Of a DNA stretch of 39,118 nucleotides, positions 25,230 to 34,326 are shown one piece after another. The position numbers were made by a program, and so were the translations under genes. The notes under the pieces are model-generated. The model saw only the letters and a program-made list of their open reading frames with translations. It did not search any database and was not told the DNA's origin. The DNA lies in contig CBDFNQ010000013.1 of the NCBI GenBank assembly GCA_965250225.1, positions 1 through 39,118 on the forward strand. Direction: 5' to 3'. This stretch comes from CBDEUK01 sp965250225 (GTDB taxonomy: Bacteria; Pseudomonadota; Gammaproteobacteria; Eutrophobiales; Eutrophobiaceae). How positions within the stretch are numbered: position 1 is the stretch's first letter; every line of letters starts with the position of its first letter.

Positions 25230-27383
25230 ATGAGTTTTATTAATTCACCTATATTTCGTAGCAGTATTATTTCACTTGCTCAAGGTCTGCTTGCAGGCCT
25301 TGTAGTGACCAGTCTGATCTTTCTGCTTACTGCAGTATTCTCGAAACCAATTCAAGCAGACGAATTATCCTTAATCAAAAAAAGTGATGATGTGAAACAG
25401 GGACAATTATTATTCAAATCCAATAATGAATTGCTCCTGGCGCCATTATTAAAAACAGATGTGGATTTTACGATCACCGGCATGATTGCCAGAGTTAGTG
25501 TTAAACAACACTTTCAAAACACCAGTTCCGAATGGCAAGAAGGAGTGTATGTATTTCCATTGCCTCATGATGCTGCTGTTGATCATTTGCGCATGTACAT
25601 AGGCGAACGTGTTATTGAAGGACAAATTAAGGAAAGAAAGCAGGCCAAGCAACTTTATCAAAAAGCAACGCGTGAAGGCAAAAAAGCCAGTCTGATTGAA
25701 CAGGAACGACCGAATATCTTTACTAACTCGGTAGCGAATATTGCTCCAGGTGAATCCATAACTATCGAAATTGAATATCAGCAAACCGCTCAATACGATC
25801 AAGGTGAATTTCGATTACGCTTTCCTATGGTGGTTGCACCAAGATATATTCCAGGACATATAAATGCTGAACAAACTATTGATGGATTTACTGGTACAGG
25901 TTGGGCGTTAAACACAAATGAAGTAAAAGATGCTGCAAGTATTACACCACCTGTGCTTGACCCTACAAAACAGGATAAAGAGAACAAAACAATCAATCCG
26001 GTTTCAATTAATATTGATCTCAATGCAGGCTTCGAACTCAATCAGATATACAGTCCTTATCATTCAATCATAATTGATGAGATTAAAGATGAGAAGGTAA
26101 ATAAAAAACTAAAATATCAAATTCAGCTAAGTGATCAACAAACTCCTGCCAATCGAGATTTTGAACTGGTGTGGCAACCGCAATCGCAAGGACAAATTAG
26201 CGCAGCTCTGTTTACTGAAACAAAAGGACATGAAGAATATGCCCTGTTAATGATGTTACCAAACATAGAACAGGACAAAACAGCATTACAGCGTGAAATT
26301 ATTTTTGTCATTGACACCTCTGGCTCAATGGCTGGCGAATCGATCAAACAGGCAAAAAGTGCACTCACTCTCGCCTTGTCGCGATTGAAATCAGGCGATC
26401 GCTTCAACATTATACAATTCAACTCAGTCACAGACATGCTGTTTCAATTCCCACAGGCGCATTCAAAGCAGACCATTCAACAAGCCAAAAATTATATACA
26501 TCGCCTCAACGCCGATGGCGGAACAGAAATGAAGACGGCAATGCAAGCCGCACTAAAACAATACGGTGACAGTTATGACGTGCGTCAGGTGATTTTTATG
26601 ACCGATGGCAGCATTGGTAATGAAGATGCGTTATTTCGTGTCATCGAACAAAACATCAAGAACAGTCGTTTGTTTCAAGTGGGTATTGGATCGGCACCGA
26701 ATTCACATTTCATGAATCGCGCAGCTCGATTTGGACGAGGAACATTTACCTTCATTGGCAAAACATCTGAAGTTCAGGAAAAAATGGCTAAATTATTCGC
26801 AAGGATTGAAAGCCCTGTGTTAACCAATATTCAAATTGACTGGTCAGAACAGTCATCTGGTGATCAAACCATTGAAACCTGGCCACAAACGATCCCGGAT
26901 GTCTATACAGGTGAACCCTTGCTGATATCCATTAAGGCAGACGCCATACCTGAATCAGTACGAGTGACTGGTAAGACATCTGAACAGGATTGGCAGATGA
27001 ATTTACAGTTACAGGGCGGACAGGATCAAAATGGAATTTCAACTCTTTGGGCAAGACGAAAGATTGCCGCGTTGATGGATCAACGTACTAATAGTAATGA
27101 ACGTACAACGATTGAAAAACAGATCACCGAACTTGCCCTATCACATCATCTGGTCAGTAAATTTACCTCTCTGGTTGCTGTTGATGTAACACCCACGCGC
27201 GTCAAGGAAGCCATATTAAAGAGCCGCGCGATACCTACGAATCTACCTGCCAGTTGGAAATATGAAAAAGTATTCGGTGCTATGCCACAAACGGCAACAC
27301 CTGCTTTACTACATTTTTTGATCGGACTCTTTCTCACCTTGATTACATTTCCTTTGATGAGGTTAACCCGAAATCATGTTTAA
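25230..27383 (+). CDS. Marine proteobacterial sortase target protein (VIT + VWA)
   Basis: 717 aa. N-terminal signal/anchor (about 12-38, basic side first); VIT domain (about 65-200; FQNTSSEWQEGVYVFPLP, IKERKQAKQLYQKA); von Willebrand A domain (about 355-530) with MIDAS DTSGS at residue 362 and MTDGS. The C-terminal sorting region is MPQTATPA (685-692), then a hydrophobic helix and a basic tail (MRLTRNHV). In place of the LPxTG of Gram-positives, this system uses a PxTxT-P type signal. Sole evident substrate of the adjacent sortase, overlapping it by 8 bp. Confidence 0.93.
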   Translation: MSFINSPIFRSSIISLAQGLLAGLVVTSLIFLLTAVFSKPIQADELSLIKKSDDVKQGQLLFKSNNELLLAPLLKTDVDFTITGMIARVSVKQHFQNTSSEWQEGVYVFPLPHDAAVDHLRMYIGERVIEGQIKERKQAKQLYQKATREGKKASLIEQERPNIFTNSVANIAPGESITIEIEYQQTAQYDQGEFRLRFPMVVAPRYIPGHINAEQTIDGFTGTGWALNTNEVKDAASITPPVLDPTKQDKENKTINPVSINIDLNAGFELNQIYSPYHSIIIDEIKDEKVNKKLKYQIQLSDQQTPANRDFELVWQPQSQGQISAALFTETKGHEEYALLMMLPNIEQDKTALQREIIFVIDTSGSMAGESIKQAKSALTLALSRLKSGDRFNIIQFNSVTDMLFQFPQAHSKQTIQQAKNYIHRLNADGGTEMKTAMQAALKQYGDSYDVRQVIFMTDGSIGNEDALFRVIEQNIKNSRLFQVGIGSAPNSHFMNRAARFGRGTFTFIGKTSEVQEKMAKLFARIESPVLTNIQIDWSEQSSGDQTIETWPQTIPDVYTGEPLLISIKADAIPESVRVTGKTSEQDWQMNLQLQGGQDQNGISTLWARRKIAALMDQRTNSNERTTIEKQITELALSHHLVSKFTSLVAVDVTPTRVKEAILKSRAIPTNLPASWKYEKVFGAMPQTATPALLHFLIGLFLTLITFPLMRLTRNHV

Positions 27384-27993
27384 GACATTCAATACATCAT
27401 ACAAACAAATCATTATTTTTTTAGTGATCATGATCCTCCCCCTCTGCGGTTTGTGGAATATAGGTCAAGCGACCTATATCCACGCCAAGGCACAACTGGC
27501 ACAAGTCCTCCTGGAGACAGCATGGGAACAGACACTCCATGGCGACAAGGAGGTGAAACCCTGGCCATGGGCAGATACCTGGCCTGTTGCTCGTCTAAAT
27601 GTGCCAAGCCTTGAGCTCCACCGCATTGTCCTGGCCGGGGCAAATGGTTCTTCATTAGCCTTTGGCCCAGGACATCTTTTTAACTCCGAACCATTTAACG
27701 GTGCAGGCAATAGCTTGATAGCTGGACACAGAGACACACACTTTTCCTTTCTTAAGGAACTGGATGTTGGTGATGAATTGCAGATACAACGAAGTGATGG
27801 TGTGATTGATGTTTATAAGGTTAGCGAGATACTCATAGCTGATGAAAAAGACTCTGAATTATTTTATGCGATACAAACTAAAAACCTGACCCTCATCACC
27901 TGTTATCCATTCACCGCCTTGTTGCCTGGTGGCCCCCTTCGTTACGTGGTGCAAGCCGAATACATTAAGCCACAGGAGGTGATATTGATATGA
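27376..27993 (+). CDS. Class GN sortase
   Basis: 205 aa, family length. N-terminal membrane anchor (about 12-33), then the sortase beta-barrel with the catalytic triad: H118 in AGHRDTHF, C176 in TLITCYPF and R189 in GGPLRYVV. It cleaves the sorting signal of the target protein and joins it by transpeptidation; the acceptor in Gram-negatives is not settled. Start overlaps the target stop (ATGTTTAA), and its stop overlaps the next start (ATGA). Codons at 27480-27660 look somewhat more GC-rich than those of its neighbours. Confidence 0.94.
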   Translation: MFKTFNTSYKQIIIFLVIMILPLCGLWNIGQATYIHAKAQLAQVLLETAWEQTLHGDKEVKPWPWADTWPVARLNVPSLELHRIVLAGANGSSLAFGPGHLFNSEPFNGAGNSLIAGHRDTHFSFLKELDVGDELQIQRSDGVIDVYKVSEILIADEKDSELFYAIQTKNLTLITCYPFTALLPGGPLRYVVQAEYIKPQEVILI

Positions 27994-29099
27994 ACGAATA
28001 TGACTTAGCAATCATTGGTGCCAGTTTTGCTGGTTTGTCCGCTGCCAGATCAGCCGCTTTATGTGGTACTAAAACAGTTGTCCTTGAAAAAAAATCAGAT
28101 GCCGGTGAGAAAATACACACAACCGGGATACTGGTAAATGAAATCACTAATCAATGGGATGTACCTTCAGCATTATTAAGAAAGATAACCGGTATTCGTT
28201 TATACAGTCCATCTCTGGACTGGATCGATCTGGAATCACCTGACTATTCATTTTATACCACTAACACATCAGAGCTATTACGTTGGTATGCCAATGATAC
28301 TGAAAAGCAGGGCGTTGATATAGAATACAAAAATCCTTATCTGGGTTCCACCCTCTGTGGACAACGTCACTTCTTTCCTGACAAAAATATTTCTTCGCGT
28401 TTTTTACTCGGATGTGATGGTGCTCGTTCACAAGTAGCAAGACAATATCATCTTGGCATTAACAAACAATTTTTGATTGGCGCCGAAGCCGAATACGAAC
28501 CTGTTGATGATGTTCATCAAAATCGCCTACATGTATTTCTCGATTCAAAACTTGCTCAAGGTTACATAGGATGGATTGCACCAGGCATTGATTGTACACA
28601 AGTAGGACTGGCAACCTGTTATTCCAGAAAATTGCATTTGCATGAATTTGTAAAAAAACTATCCACATTGTTTAATTTTGATAATGCAAAGTTATTAGGT
28701 CATCGTGGAGGTTTAATCCCCTGTGGTGGAGTTGTTCATCCTTTCTATATCAAAAATGTTATGGTCGTTGGAGATTCTGCTGGCATGGTATCACCACTCA
28801 CAGCAGGTGGTATCCATCCCGCGATTGAAATTGGTGACCTGGCTGGAGAAAAGATCAGCGATTATCTGATGGACGGCGATCTTTCTCATCTAAAATCATT
28901 AAATCAATTAATCCCAAGATACCGAACCAAACAATTATTACGATTGTTAAACAATCACGTTCCAGTTCCCAACTGGATGTTTGATCTCGCCCTTAAACAT
29001 CCTGTGTTTCGCTCTTTTGCACAAACCGTATTTTTTCATCACCGTGGTTTATTCAGCATGGAAGCCTGGCGAGATCTTGTCCGCATCCTGCAAAAATAA
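27990..29099 (+). CDS. FAD-dependent oxidoreductase, geranylgeranyl-reductase-like
   Basis: 369 aa. N-terminal Rossmann fold (DLAIIGASFAGLSAA, 4-19) with the VVLEKK strand end, a conserved HTTGIL segment, and the second FAD motif VVGDSAGMVSPLTAGGIHPAIE (about 258-280; DAG/LT-GGI pattern of the GG-reductase/aromatic hydroxylase superfamily). Family members reduce isoprenoid double bonds or oxidise cyclic substrates. Translationally coupled to the sortase by ATGA overlap, so expressed with it. Its substrate and link to surface anchoring are unknown. Confidence 0.82.
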   Translation: MNEYDLAIIGASFAGLSAARSAALCGTKTVVLEKKSDAGEKIHTTGILVNEITNQWDVPSALLRKITGIRLYSPSLDWIDLESPDYSFYTTNTSELLRWYANDTEKQGVDIEYKNPYLGSTLCGQRHFFPDKNISSRFLLGCDGARSQVARQYHLGINKQFLIGAEAEYEPVDDVHQNRLHVFLDSKLAQGYIGWIAPGIDCTQVGLATCYSRKLHLHEFVKKLSTLFNFDNAKLLGHRGGLIPCGGVVHPFYIKNVMVVGDSAGMVSPLTAGGIHPAIEIGDLAGEKISDYLMDGDLSHLKSLNQLIPRYRTKQLLRLLNNHVPVPNWMFDLALKHPVFRSFAQTVFFHHRGLFSMEAWRDLVRILQK

Positions 29100-29131
29100 G
29101 GTTCCCAATACAGAAACATGCCGAGGTAATC

Positions 29132-30505
29132 ATGCACGCTTTATTAAAACCCACGAAACAAGTGTTTGTTCAAAACACTCAACAAAAAATAAATATGGAA
29201 CAACATATCATTATTGAACCTGAACTCGATAACCAATTACAAAGAAAATTAATCTATTCACATCGAAATAACTTTGACTGGCAATACGGTGGGATGAAAG
29301 CTCCTTTTAAATTTCTTGACAGAGACAGTGTTGAGTATTCCATGTTACTGGCAAGTCAGGGTGATGAGACAGAAGCCAGAATGGTACGCCTGACACTGAA
29401 TCAATCACTTTCACTAGTCGATCCTGTCTGGGGTGGCGTTTATCAATACTCAACAAAAGATTGGGACTCCCCACATCACAGTAAAACCATGAGCAATCAG
29501 GCAGGCTATATGCGTATCTATGCGCTTGCTTATACGCTCTTTAAAAATGAACGCTACTTAAATGCTGCTTTATCGATCCGTGATTATCTCAAAAATTTTC
29601 TGCTATCTGAATCGGGGGCATTTTATTCAGGTCAATCCGATACAGTAGATGCTTATCGCCCTGATCAATATTTTTCACTCGACAATCTTCAAAGACGAAA
29701 AGCAGGTTTGCCAACTGTTTGGAAATCCTTATATGCAAGGGAAAATGGTTGGACGATTGAAGCATTGGCTTGTTTATACGAATGTACTGGCGATAAACAA
29801 TCACTGGAACTTGCATTAAACGCAGCGAGTTGGGTCATTAAACATCGAATTTTTCCAGATGGTGGATTCCGTCATCACGAAAGAGACGCTAATGGCCCCT
29901 ATCTGGCGGACACTCTGGCAATGGCAAGGGCGATGTTACAACTCTTTAAGGTCACTCAACAGGATAAATGGCTCATTCGTGCTATCAATGCAGCGGATTT
30001 TATTTCCATCTATTTCAAACAACGTGGCGCTGGTTTTACAACACACAATGAACGACTGGATACAGGCCCATCTCACCCGCAAATCGATGAGAATATTTCC
30101 TTAATGCGATTCACCAATTTATTAGCGCACTATTCGGACATGAAACGCCACAGAGGAATGGCAAAACATTGCTTACGCTATTTATCGATTGAAGAGGTTG
30201 CGACTGCAAGAGAAGATGATGTCGGCATACTGCTGGCTAATCTGGAATACACAGAACATCCTGTTGAGATCAGTGTGTTTGGTAACCCGTTTGACCAAAC
30301 AGGTCTTGAATTATTAACCACAGGATTGCGTCATTACGCCTGGTATAAATTCATACGCCAGTTTCAAAATCTTGAAAACAGACCTTGCTGGTATCGTAGC
30401 CATCTTCATGAAAAACCTGCGGCCTATATTCGCCTTGGTGATTATGAATCTGATGCAATCCACAGTCCGGAAGAATTACGACGACAGTTACAGAAACTAT
30501 TGTGA
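29132..30505 (+). CDS. (alpha/alpha)6-barrel protein, YyaL/SSP411 C-terminal-like, lacking the thioredoxin domain
   Basis: 457 aa. Start at ATG 29132, preceded by GAGG; ATG 29195 is an alternative. The body resembles the glycoside-hydrolase-like barrel of YyaL/DUF255 proteins: WGGVYQYSTKDWDSPHHSKTMSNQA (shown as WGGVYQYS, then HHSKTMSNQAGY), GAFYSGQSD, GGFRHHE and LDTGPSHPQIDENISLMRF. The thioredoxin-like N-terminal domain typical of full YyaL proteins is missing. Could also be described as an N-acylglucosamine-epimerase-like barrel. Co-directional, 32 nt after the flavoprotein gene. Activity unknown. Confidence 0.72.
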   Translation: MHALLKPTKQVFVQNTQQKINMEQHIIIEPELDNQLQRKLIYSHRNNFDWQYGGMKAPFKFLDRDSVEYSMLLASQGDETEARMVRLTLNQSLSLVDPVWGGVYQYSTKDWDSPHHSKTMSNQAGYMRIYALAYTLFKNERYLNAALSIRDYLKNFLLSESGAFYSGQSDTVDAYRPDQYFSLDNLQRRKAGLPTVWKSLYARENGWTIEALACLYECTGDKQSLELALNAASWVIKHRIFPDGGFRHHERDANGPYLADTLAMARAMLQLFKVTQQDKWLIRAINAADFISIYFKQRGAGFTTHNERLDTGPSHPQIDENISLMRFTNLLAHYSDMKRHRGMAKHCLRYLSIEEVATAREDDVGILLANLEYTEHPVEISVFGNPFDQTGLELLTTGLRHYAWYKFIRQFQNLENRPCWYRSHLHEKPAAYIRLGDYESDAIHSPEELRRQLQKLL

Positions 30506-30586
30506 TGAATCATAGTTTTTCACTTGCATTTATTTGTCGTTCGCGCTGCAATGGTCAGGTTATTATAGACACGCAAAAACATTTTT

Positions 30587-30952
30587 ATGACAACAAATGT
30601 TCTCAATACTCAGCTGGAAGATTGCTGTGTAGAAAACAACACTGGTTTCTTTGGTGACGGCAGTTGCGAAAGCTGTGAACAAGACATCGGACAACATACT
30701 ATCTGTGCCAGAATGACCGAGGACTTTCTTCAATTTAACAAAGAACATGGTAATGATTTGATTACACCAATAAAGGAATTCGATTTTCCAGGACTCAAAC
30801 CCGGCGACAAATGGTGTATTTGTCTTGATCGTTGGATAGAAGCACTTGATGCCGGCATCGCACCAAAAATCTATTTACGATCAACCCACGAATCCGTTCT
30901 GCAACAAGTTGATCTGGATATCCTGGAAATGTATGCCTATGCGGATAGTTAA
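30587..30952 (+). CDS. DUF2237 family protein
   Basis: 121 aa, family length. The DUF2237 pattern is clear: NVLNTQLEDCC, TGFFGDGSCES, DIGQHTICARMTEDFLQF, GNDLITP, FPGLKPGDKWCICLDRW and APKIYLRSTHE. Several conserved Cys and a His suggest metal binding. Function unknown. No obvious Shine-Dalgarno. The following LysR pseudogene begins almost at its stop. Confidence 0.88.
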   Translation: MTTNVLNTQLEDCCVENNTGFFGDGSCESCEQDIGQHTICARMTEDFLQFNKEHGNDLITPIKEFDFPGLKPGDKWCICLDRWIEALDAGIAPKIYLRSTHESVLQQVDLDILEMYAYADS

Positions 30953-30954
30953 GC

Positions 30955-31822
30955 AAGCTCTGGGTAAATGTTGTAGAGTCGCATAGCTTCAGCGCAGCGG
31001 CCCGTTCAATGAGCCTACCTGTATCAACAATTAGCAGAAAAATTAACAAGCTAGAAAAGTCTCTAGGAACTAAATTACTACACCGGACAACGCGAGCCAT
31101 CCACCTGACTGATGACGGCAGGGTCTTTTACGAACATTGCGTGCGGATCGTGGCAGAATCCGAACGTACCGCCAGCAAGACGGTTACTGATCTGCAAGCC
31201 GAAATCATTGGTACTTTACGTTTGTCAGCGCCGCCCGTTGCTTGCGATAAACTATTGGCTGAGCCGTTGCACGCTTTCTACAGGAATAGCCAAGAATCAG
31301 GCTCGACGTTCTGGCAACAGAGCGTCAGGTAAATTTGGTTGCCGGAAAGGTTCGATCTGACGTTTCATGTTGGACATTATAGAGGACTCAGGTTATGTCG
31401 CACGCGAGCTCTCGTTAATACATGACGTGTTGGTTGCGACACCGCACTATCTCGATGTAAACGGGAGCCCAAGTTCACCAACGGATTCAAAGCGGCACCG
31501 CTGCATAGTATGGAATCGTTGGAGCGAACGTACCACCTGGGAATTTTCGAATGGCGTGAAAAAATCCCAAATCAAGGTGGAAGATTGCTTGAACACCAAT
31601 GATCTTGAATTGGCTTACTCGACAACCCTCCATGGAAACGCTATTGCACTTCTCCCCTTGCTTCAGTGCCAAACGGATCTGGATAAAGGAAGGTTAATCC
31701 AGCTAATGCCAAACTGGGCAACGCCGGAACGATCACTGTTTATGATCTATCCCAGCAACCGCTTCCAACCCTCGAAACTGCAAACCTTTATCGATTTTAT
31801 GACATATGCCTTCAGCCATTGA
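30955..31822 (+). pseudogene. LysR-family transcriptional regulator, decayed
   Basis: Three frames together give a LysR protein: winged HTH (WVNVVESHSFSAAARSM, PVSTISRKINKLEKSLG, about 30961-31110), then part of the effector domain (PRIRLDVLATERQVNLVAG; FDLTFHVG; IEDSGYVARELS ... DFMTYAFSH). Single-base shifts are needed near 31290 (a missing C), 31345 (an extra G) and 31368 (an extra T). The frame also lacks a start: an in-frame TAG precedes it at 30946. An ATG at 30939 could begin it if one more base were removed. At least three lesions in under 900 bp point to decay. Confidence 0.8.
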
Positions 31823-32140
31823 GGAGCAGAAACTTTTATCACACGTTCGACAGTTTGCCATCGGCGTATCGAAAACTAAGCGAAACTAAGGAAGTCTACT
31901 ATCGTATTATGCAGGTGATCCTCATTTTTTGTTCTTACCGAGTAACAATGACCTATTAGACATTATCCCACTGGACTTTAAGAAATAATGTAAAGGGCAA
32001 GATCGGCATTTCAAGATCGAGCCAATTATGTTGCTAACCTCGTACACCCTTGTCAAGATGATACAACATTACTCAATTTGACCTCAGTCACTTGCATAAT
32101 ACGATGATAGATCTTGTGGACTTTAATGATCACTAAACCA
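31823..32140. other. Non-coding stretch with inverted-repeat ends (possible MITE or IS remnant)
   Basis: No ORF. It contains 25-bp imperfect inverted repeats at 31894-31918 and 32088-32112 agreeing at 21 of 25 positions (core ATCGTATTATGCA). The outer span is about 219 bp, directly between the LysR pseudogene and the IS200/IS605 element. Confidence 0.5.
31894..32112. repeat. 219-bp segment bounded by 25-bp imperfect inverted repeats
   Basis: The left arm contains CTATCGTATTATGCAGGTGA; the right arm, reversed and complemented, contains ATCATCGTATTATGCAAGTGA-type sequence (20 bases: TCATCGTATTATGCAAGTGA). No transposase is encoded between. Looks like a non-autonomous element or an internally deleted IS. 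Confidence 0.5.
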
Positions 32141-32557
32141 CTACCGGCTGATGCCGGTAGGTTTGTTTTCATGGGCTTCGATGTACTGAAGTATAACGTC
32201 ATTCGTAACGTTACCACTGGTCGTTGAGAAATATCCTCTGGCCCAAAATCGTTGGCCCCAGTAACATTGGCGTAACTCTGGGAATTCCATTTGCAATTTC
32301 CTTGATGACCGACCTTTCACTCGTCTCATGAAATCACTCACTGATATATTCGGCGGGATTGAAACAAACATATGGATATGGTCATTCGATAATACCCCTT
32401 TTATAATGGTTGCTCTCATTTCTGAACACACCTGACGAATAATCTCTCGGGCTCTTTCTCGTATTTCTCCTCTGAGTACTTTATAACGATATTTCGTTAC
32501 CCAAACCAAATGATAGCGATGAAAATACGCTGTGTACTTGCCTTTATCGTAGTTCAT
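32141..32557 (-). CDS. tnpA: IS200/IS605-family transposase TnpA (Y1 HUH)
   Basis: 138 aa, complete. HUH motif HIHMFV (about residues 60-65), YHLVWVTKYRYKVL near the N-terminus, DFMRRVKGRSSR, and catalytic Tyr in the C-terminal helix VILQYIEAH. Its last five codons and stop lie inside the end hairpin 32141-32160, so coding and end recognition share sequence. Start ATG and Shine-Dalgarno AGAGGA are inside another long hairpin (32556-32602). Confidence 0.95.
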   Translation of the reverse strand: MNYDKGKYTAYFHRYHLVWVTKYRYKVLRGEIRERAREIIRQVCSEMRATIIKGVLSNDHIHMFVSIPPNISVSDFMRRVKGRSSRKLQMEFPELRQCYWGQRFWARGYFSTTSGNVTNDVILQYIEAHENKPTGISR

Positions 32558-32602
32558 AAATTATCCTCTATAAAAAATGGCCTTCGATAGAGGATAATTT
32601 AT
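32556..32602 (-). promoter_or_regulatory. 16-bp perfect hairpin covering the tnpA ribosome site and start codon
   Basis: ATAAATTATCCTCTAT (32556-32571) and ATAGAGGATAATTTAT (32587-32602) pair perfectly around a 15-nt loop. In the tnpA transcript one arm holds the Shine-Dalgarno AGAGGA and the first bases of AUG, so folding would block translation. IS200 elements are known to use such leader structures to keep transposase low. Confidence 0.7.
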
Positions 32603-32734
32603 AGTTTGCGGCTAAAGCCTGTTCCGTCTGAAGACAGAGGCTTATACCTTACCGTTGAAAGTGAAAGGCAATCTTAAGCTGCCAGCAAAACGGACATTCT
32701 TTTTTTGAAAAGAGTTTTAACATGAACTAATCGT

Positions 32735-34039
32735 TTAACGTCCTTTCGAGCGAAGTTGTTGTACCGAAAACTGGTTCGGTGATAACGGCTCTTTTGGAAT
32801 ACGTGGACGTAACTGTATGGTGGTGCAGTGCTCTGCTTGCAGATCAATCATTGAAACTGTCTCAAAAATACCACCATGCCAGCCAGCACTATCCGGATAA
32901 TGACGTGAGTCGGATACACCGATAATACCGAGTTTCCACAGGCGTTTTGCGCGATCATAAATCTTGATCAGTGGTGGCCCAAAACCCTGTGCATCAATAT
33001 AAAAACTGCGCCGCGACAAAGGATGCTCAGGATCAAGCGGAATAGCATCAAGCAGATGTACCTTGCGTAGTTGCCAGGTCACATCCGGGAAGCAATTCCC
33101 CTGGCCTGTATAAGCAACAGGCGTAAATGATCCATTATTATCTCCAGCGGGATACAGATCATTATGCTGATACAATGGCATTAACATCCATTTGCTGCCA
33201 CGGTAATGCCATTCCATATCGATGATACGGCCATTAAAACCGAGAAAATCTTCAATCATTATATCACTACCTAAAAACGCATCCGTGGTTTGCCCAGCAG
33301 CCAAACGCCTGACACGACGTTGCGTGGCCGGATACAGCCAGACCTGTTCCTGGCGCGTATCATCCTCAAGCCGATGAATCAGCAATTGCGTGCCACGAAT
33401 ATCTAGTGGTTTTTCAATATACAGATACAAGGCATTAAAGATCCCGGCCGAATTACCTAGCAGCTCAGGCACAGGCTCAATGGTATGTCGATGCTTAAAA
33501 CGCATCGTGCTGGCACGCATAGCAAGATTACGTTCTATCTTCCCACTTCTCATATCCCGGTATTGCCAAAAAAATTCTGTTACTTCAGTTTCATCCGGTG
33601 CATAGGCATAACGCATATTCCACGCGGCTTTTTCTCCGGCCCTTGAATCATTGATATCCAATACAGGGAAAGGACGCCCGGCGATATAATTTTTGATTAC
33701 TCCGGGCTTATTACCTAAAGAAACATCAACCGCAAATTTTCGTGTCGCTGCGATATAGTTCGAGTGGACAGGAAAGTGGGTCGATTCACCCACCTTAATT
33801 GAAAATTTATTACTGCGGATCAAATCCACTAAAGCTGGATCGAGCACAGCATTAAACTCGGCAACATTGCTTGCGTCAATACTTGTTCCTACAGGGGGCA
33901 CAGTCAGATCAGTAGCTTCTTGAATATCCGGGAAAAAAGTCTGTTCGATTTCATCTCTCTCGGCAAAACAGAATTGTCCGCAGAAAACAATAGATAACAA
34001 ACAAACTAATCTGGGAAAAACAGAAATATTATTAAACAT
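32735..34039 (-). CDS. DUF1329 domain protein, secreted
   Basis: 434 aa, family length. Signal peptide (cut near FCFA-ERDE, about 26). Family signatures: VPPVGTSIDASN, WNMRYAYAPDETEVTEF, ERNLAMRASTMRFKHRH, EDDTRQEQVWLYPATQRRVRRL, IMIEDFLGFNGRI and HLLDAIPLDPEHPLSRRSFYID. DUF1329 proteins have a LolA-like outer-membrane/periplasmic fold and often occur near hydrocarbon or aromatic degradation genes and exporters. Exact role unknown. It lies downstream of the DoxX gene on the same strand. Confidence 0.9.
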   Translation of the reverse strand: MFNNISVFPRLVCLLSIVFCGQFCFAERDEIEQTFFPDIQEATDLTVPPVGTSIDASNVAEFNAVLDPALVDLIRSNKFSIKVGESTHFPVHSNYIAATRKFAVDVSLGNKPGVIKNYIAGRPFPVLDINDSRAGEKAAWNMRYAYAPDETEVTEFFWQYRDMRSGKIERNLAMRASTMRFKHRHTIEPVPELLGNSAGIFNALYLYIEKPLDIRGTQLLIHRLEDDTRQEQVWLYPATQRRVRRLAAGQTTDAFLGSDIMIEDFLGFNGRIIDMEWHYRGSKWMLMPLYQHNDLYPAGDNNGSFTPVAYTGQGNCFPDVTWQLRKVHLLDAIPLDPEHPLSRRSFYIDAQGFGPPLIKIYDRAKRLWKLGIIGVSDSRHYPDSAGWHGGIFETVSMIDLQAEHCTTIQLRPRIPKEPLSPNQFSVQQLRSKGR

Positions 34040-34284
34040 ACTCCACTATCCTCATGTTTATACGTTGGATACAATGGTAAGTCTTAGCTTGTTTTTGGTG
34101 ACCCAATAACATCAGCGACGAAAAAGAGAAGGTCTCTGCCCCGGTCTGTTGATGAGCACGTGTTTTCCTGCTTTAACCGCTGCCTTGAAGGTTGACCCTA
34201 AACTTAACCCTAATCTGAGCGTCAGATAAGAAAACCAAAACATAAAAAAAGCCACGGGTCACAGAGAAAAGCTAAAAGGATATT

Positions 34285-34313
34285 AAAAAAAGGTAAAAAT
34301 GAAGCTCACCTTT
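34285..34313 (-). terminator. Rho-independent terminator after the doxX-like gene
   Basis: On the minus strand AAAGGT and ACCTTT form a 6-bp stem with a 13-nt loop, followed by a run of T. In plus coordinates the arms are 34289-34294 and 34308-34313, and the A-run 34285-34291 reads as seven T's (partly shared with the stem). It begins 14 nt past the doxX-like stop. Stem is short, so strength is uncertain. Confidence 0.5.
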
Positions 34314-34326
34314 AATATATTCATAG

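Larger units (their letters stand above)
32141..32643 (-). mobile_element. IS200/IS605-family element
   Basis: Includes the tnpA gene and structured ends rather than inverted repeats, as expected for this single-strand-transposing family. One end has a perfect 8-bp hairpin CTACCGGC-TGAT-GCCGGTAG (32141-32160). The other has an imperfect hairpin with arms AAGCCT/AGGCTT and GTCT/AGAC (32615-32643). The precise cleavage sites were not fixed; true ends may lie 10-30 bp further out. No tnpB accessory gene is present. Confidence 0.75.

Noticed and set aside
27428..27737. Minus-strand ORFs opposite the sortase gene
   Set aside because: The sortase on the plus strand has its full catalytic triad; these are shadows in a locally GC-richer stretch.
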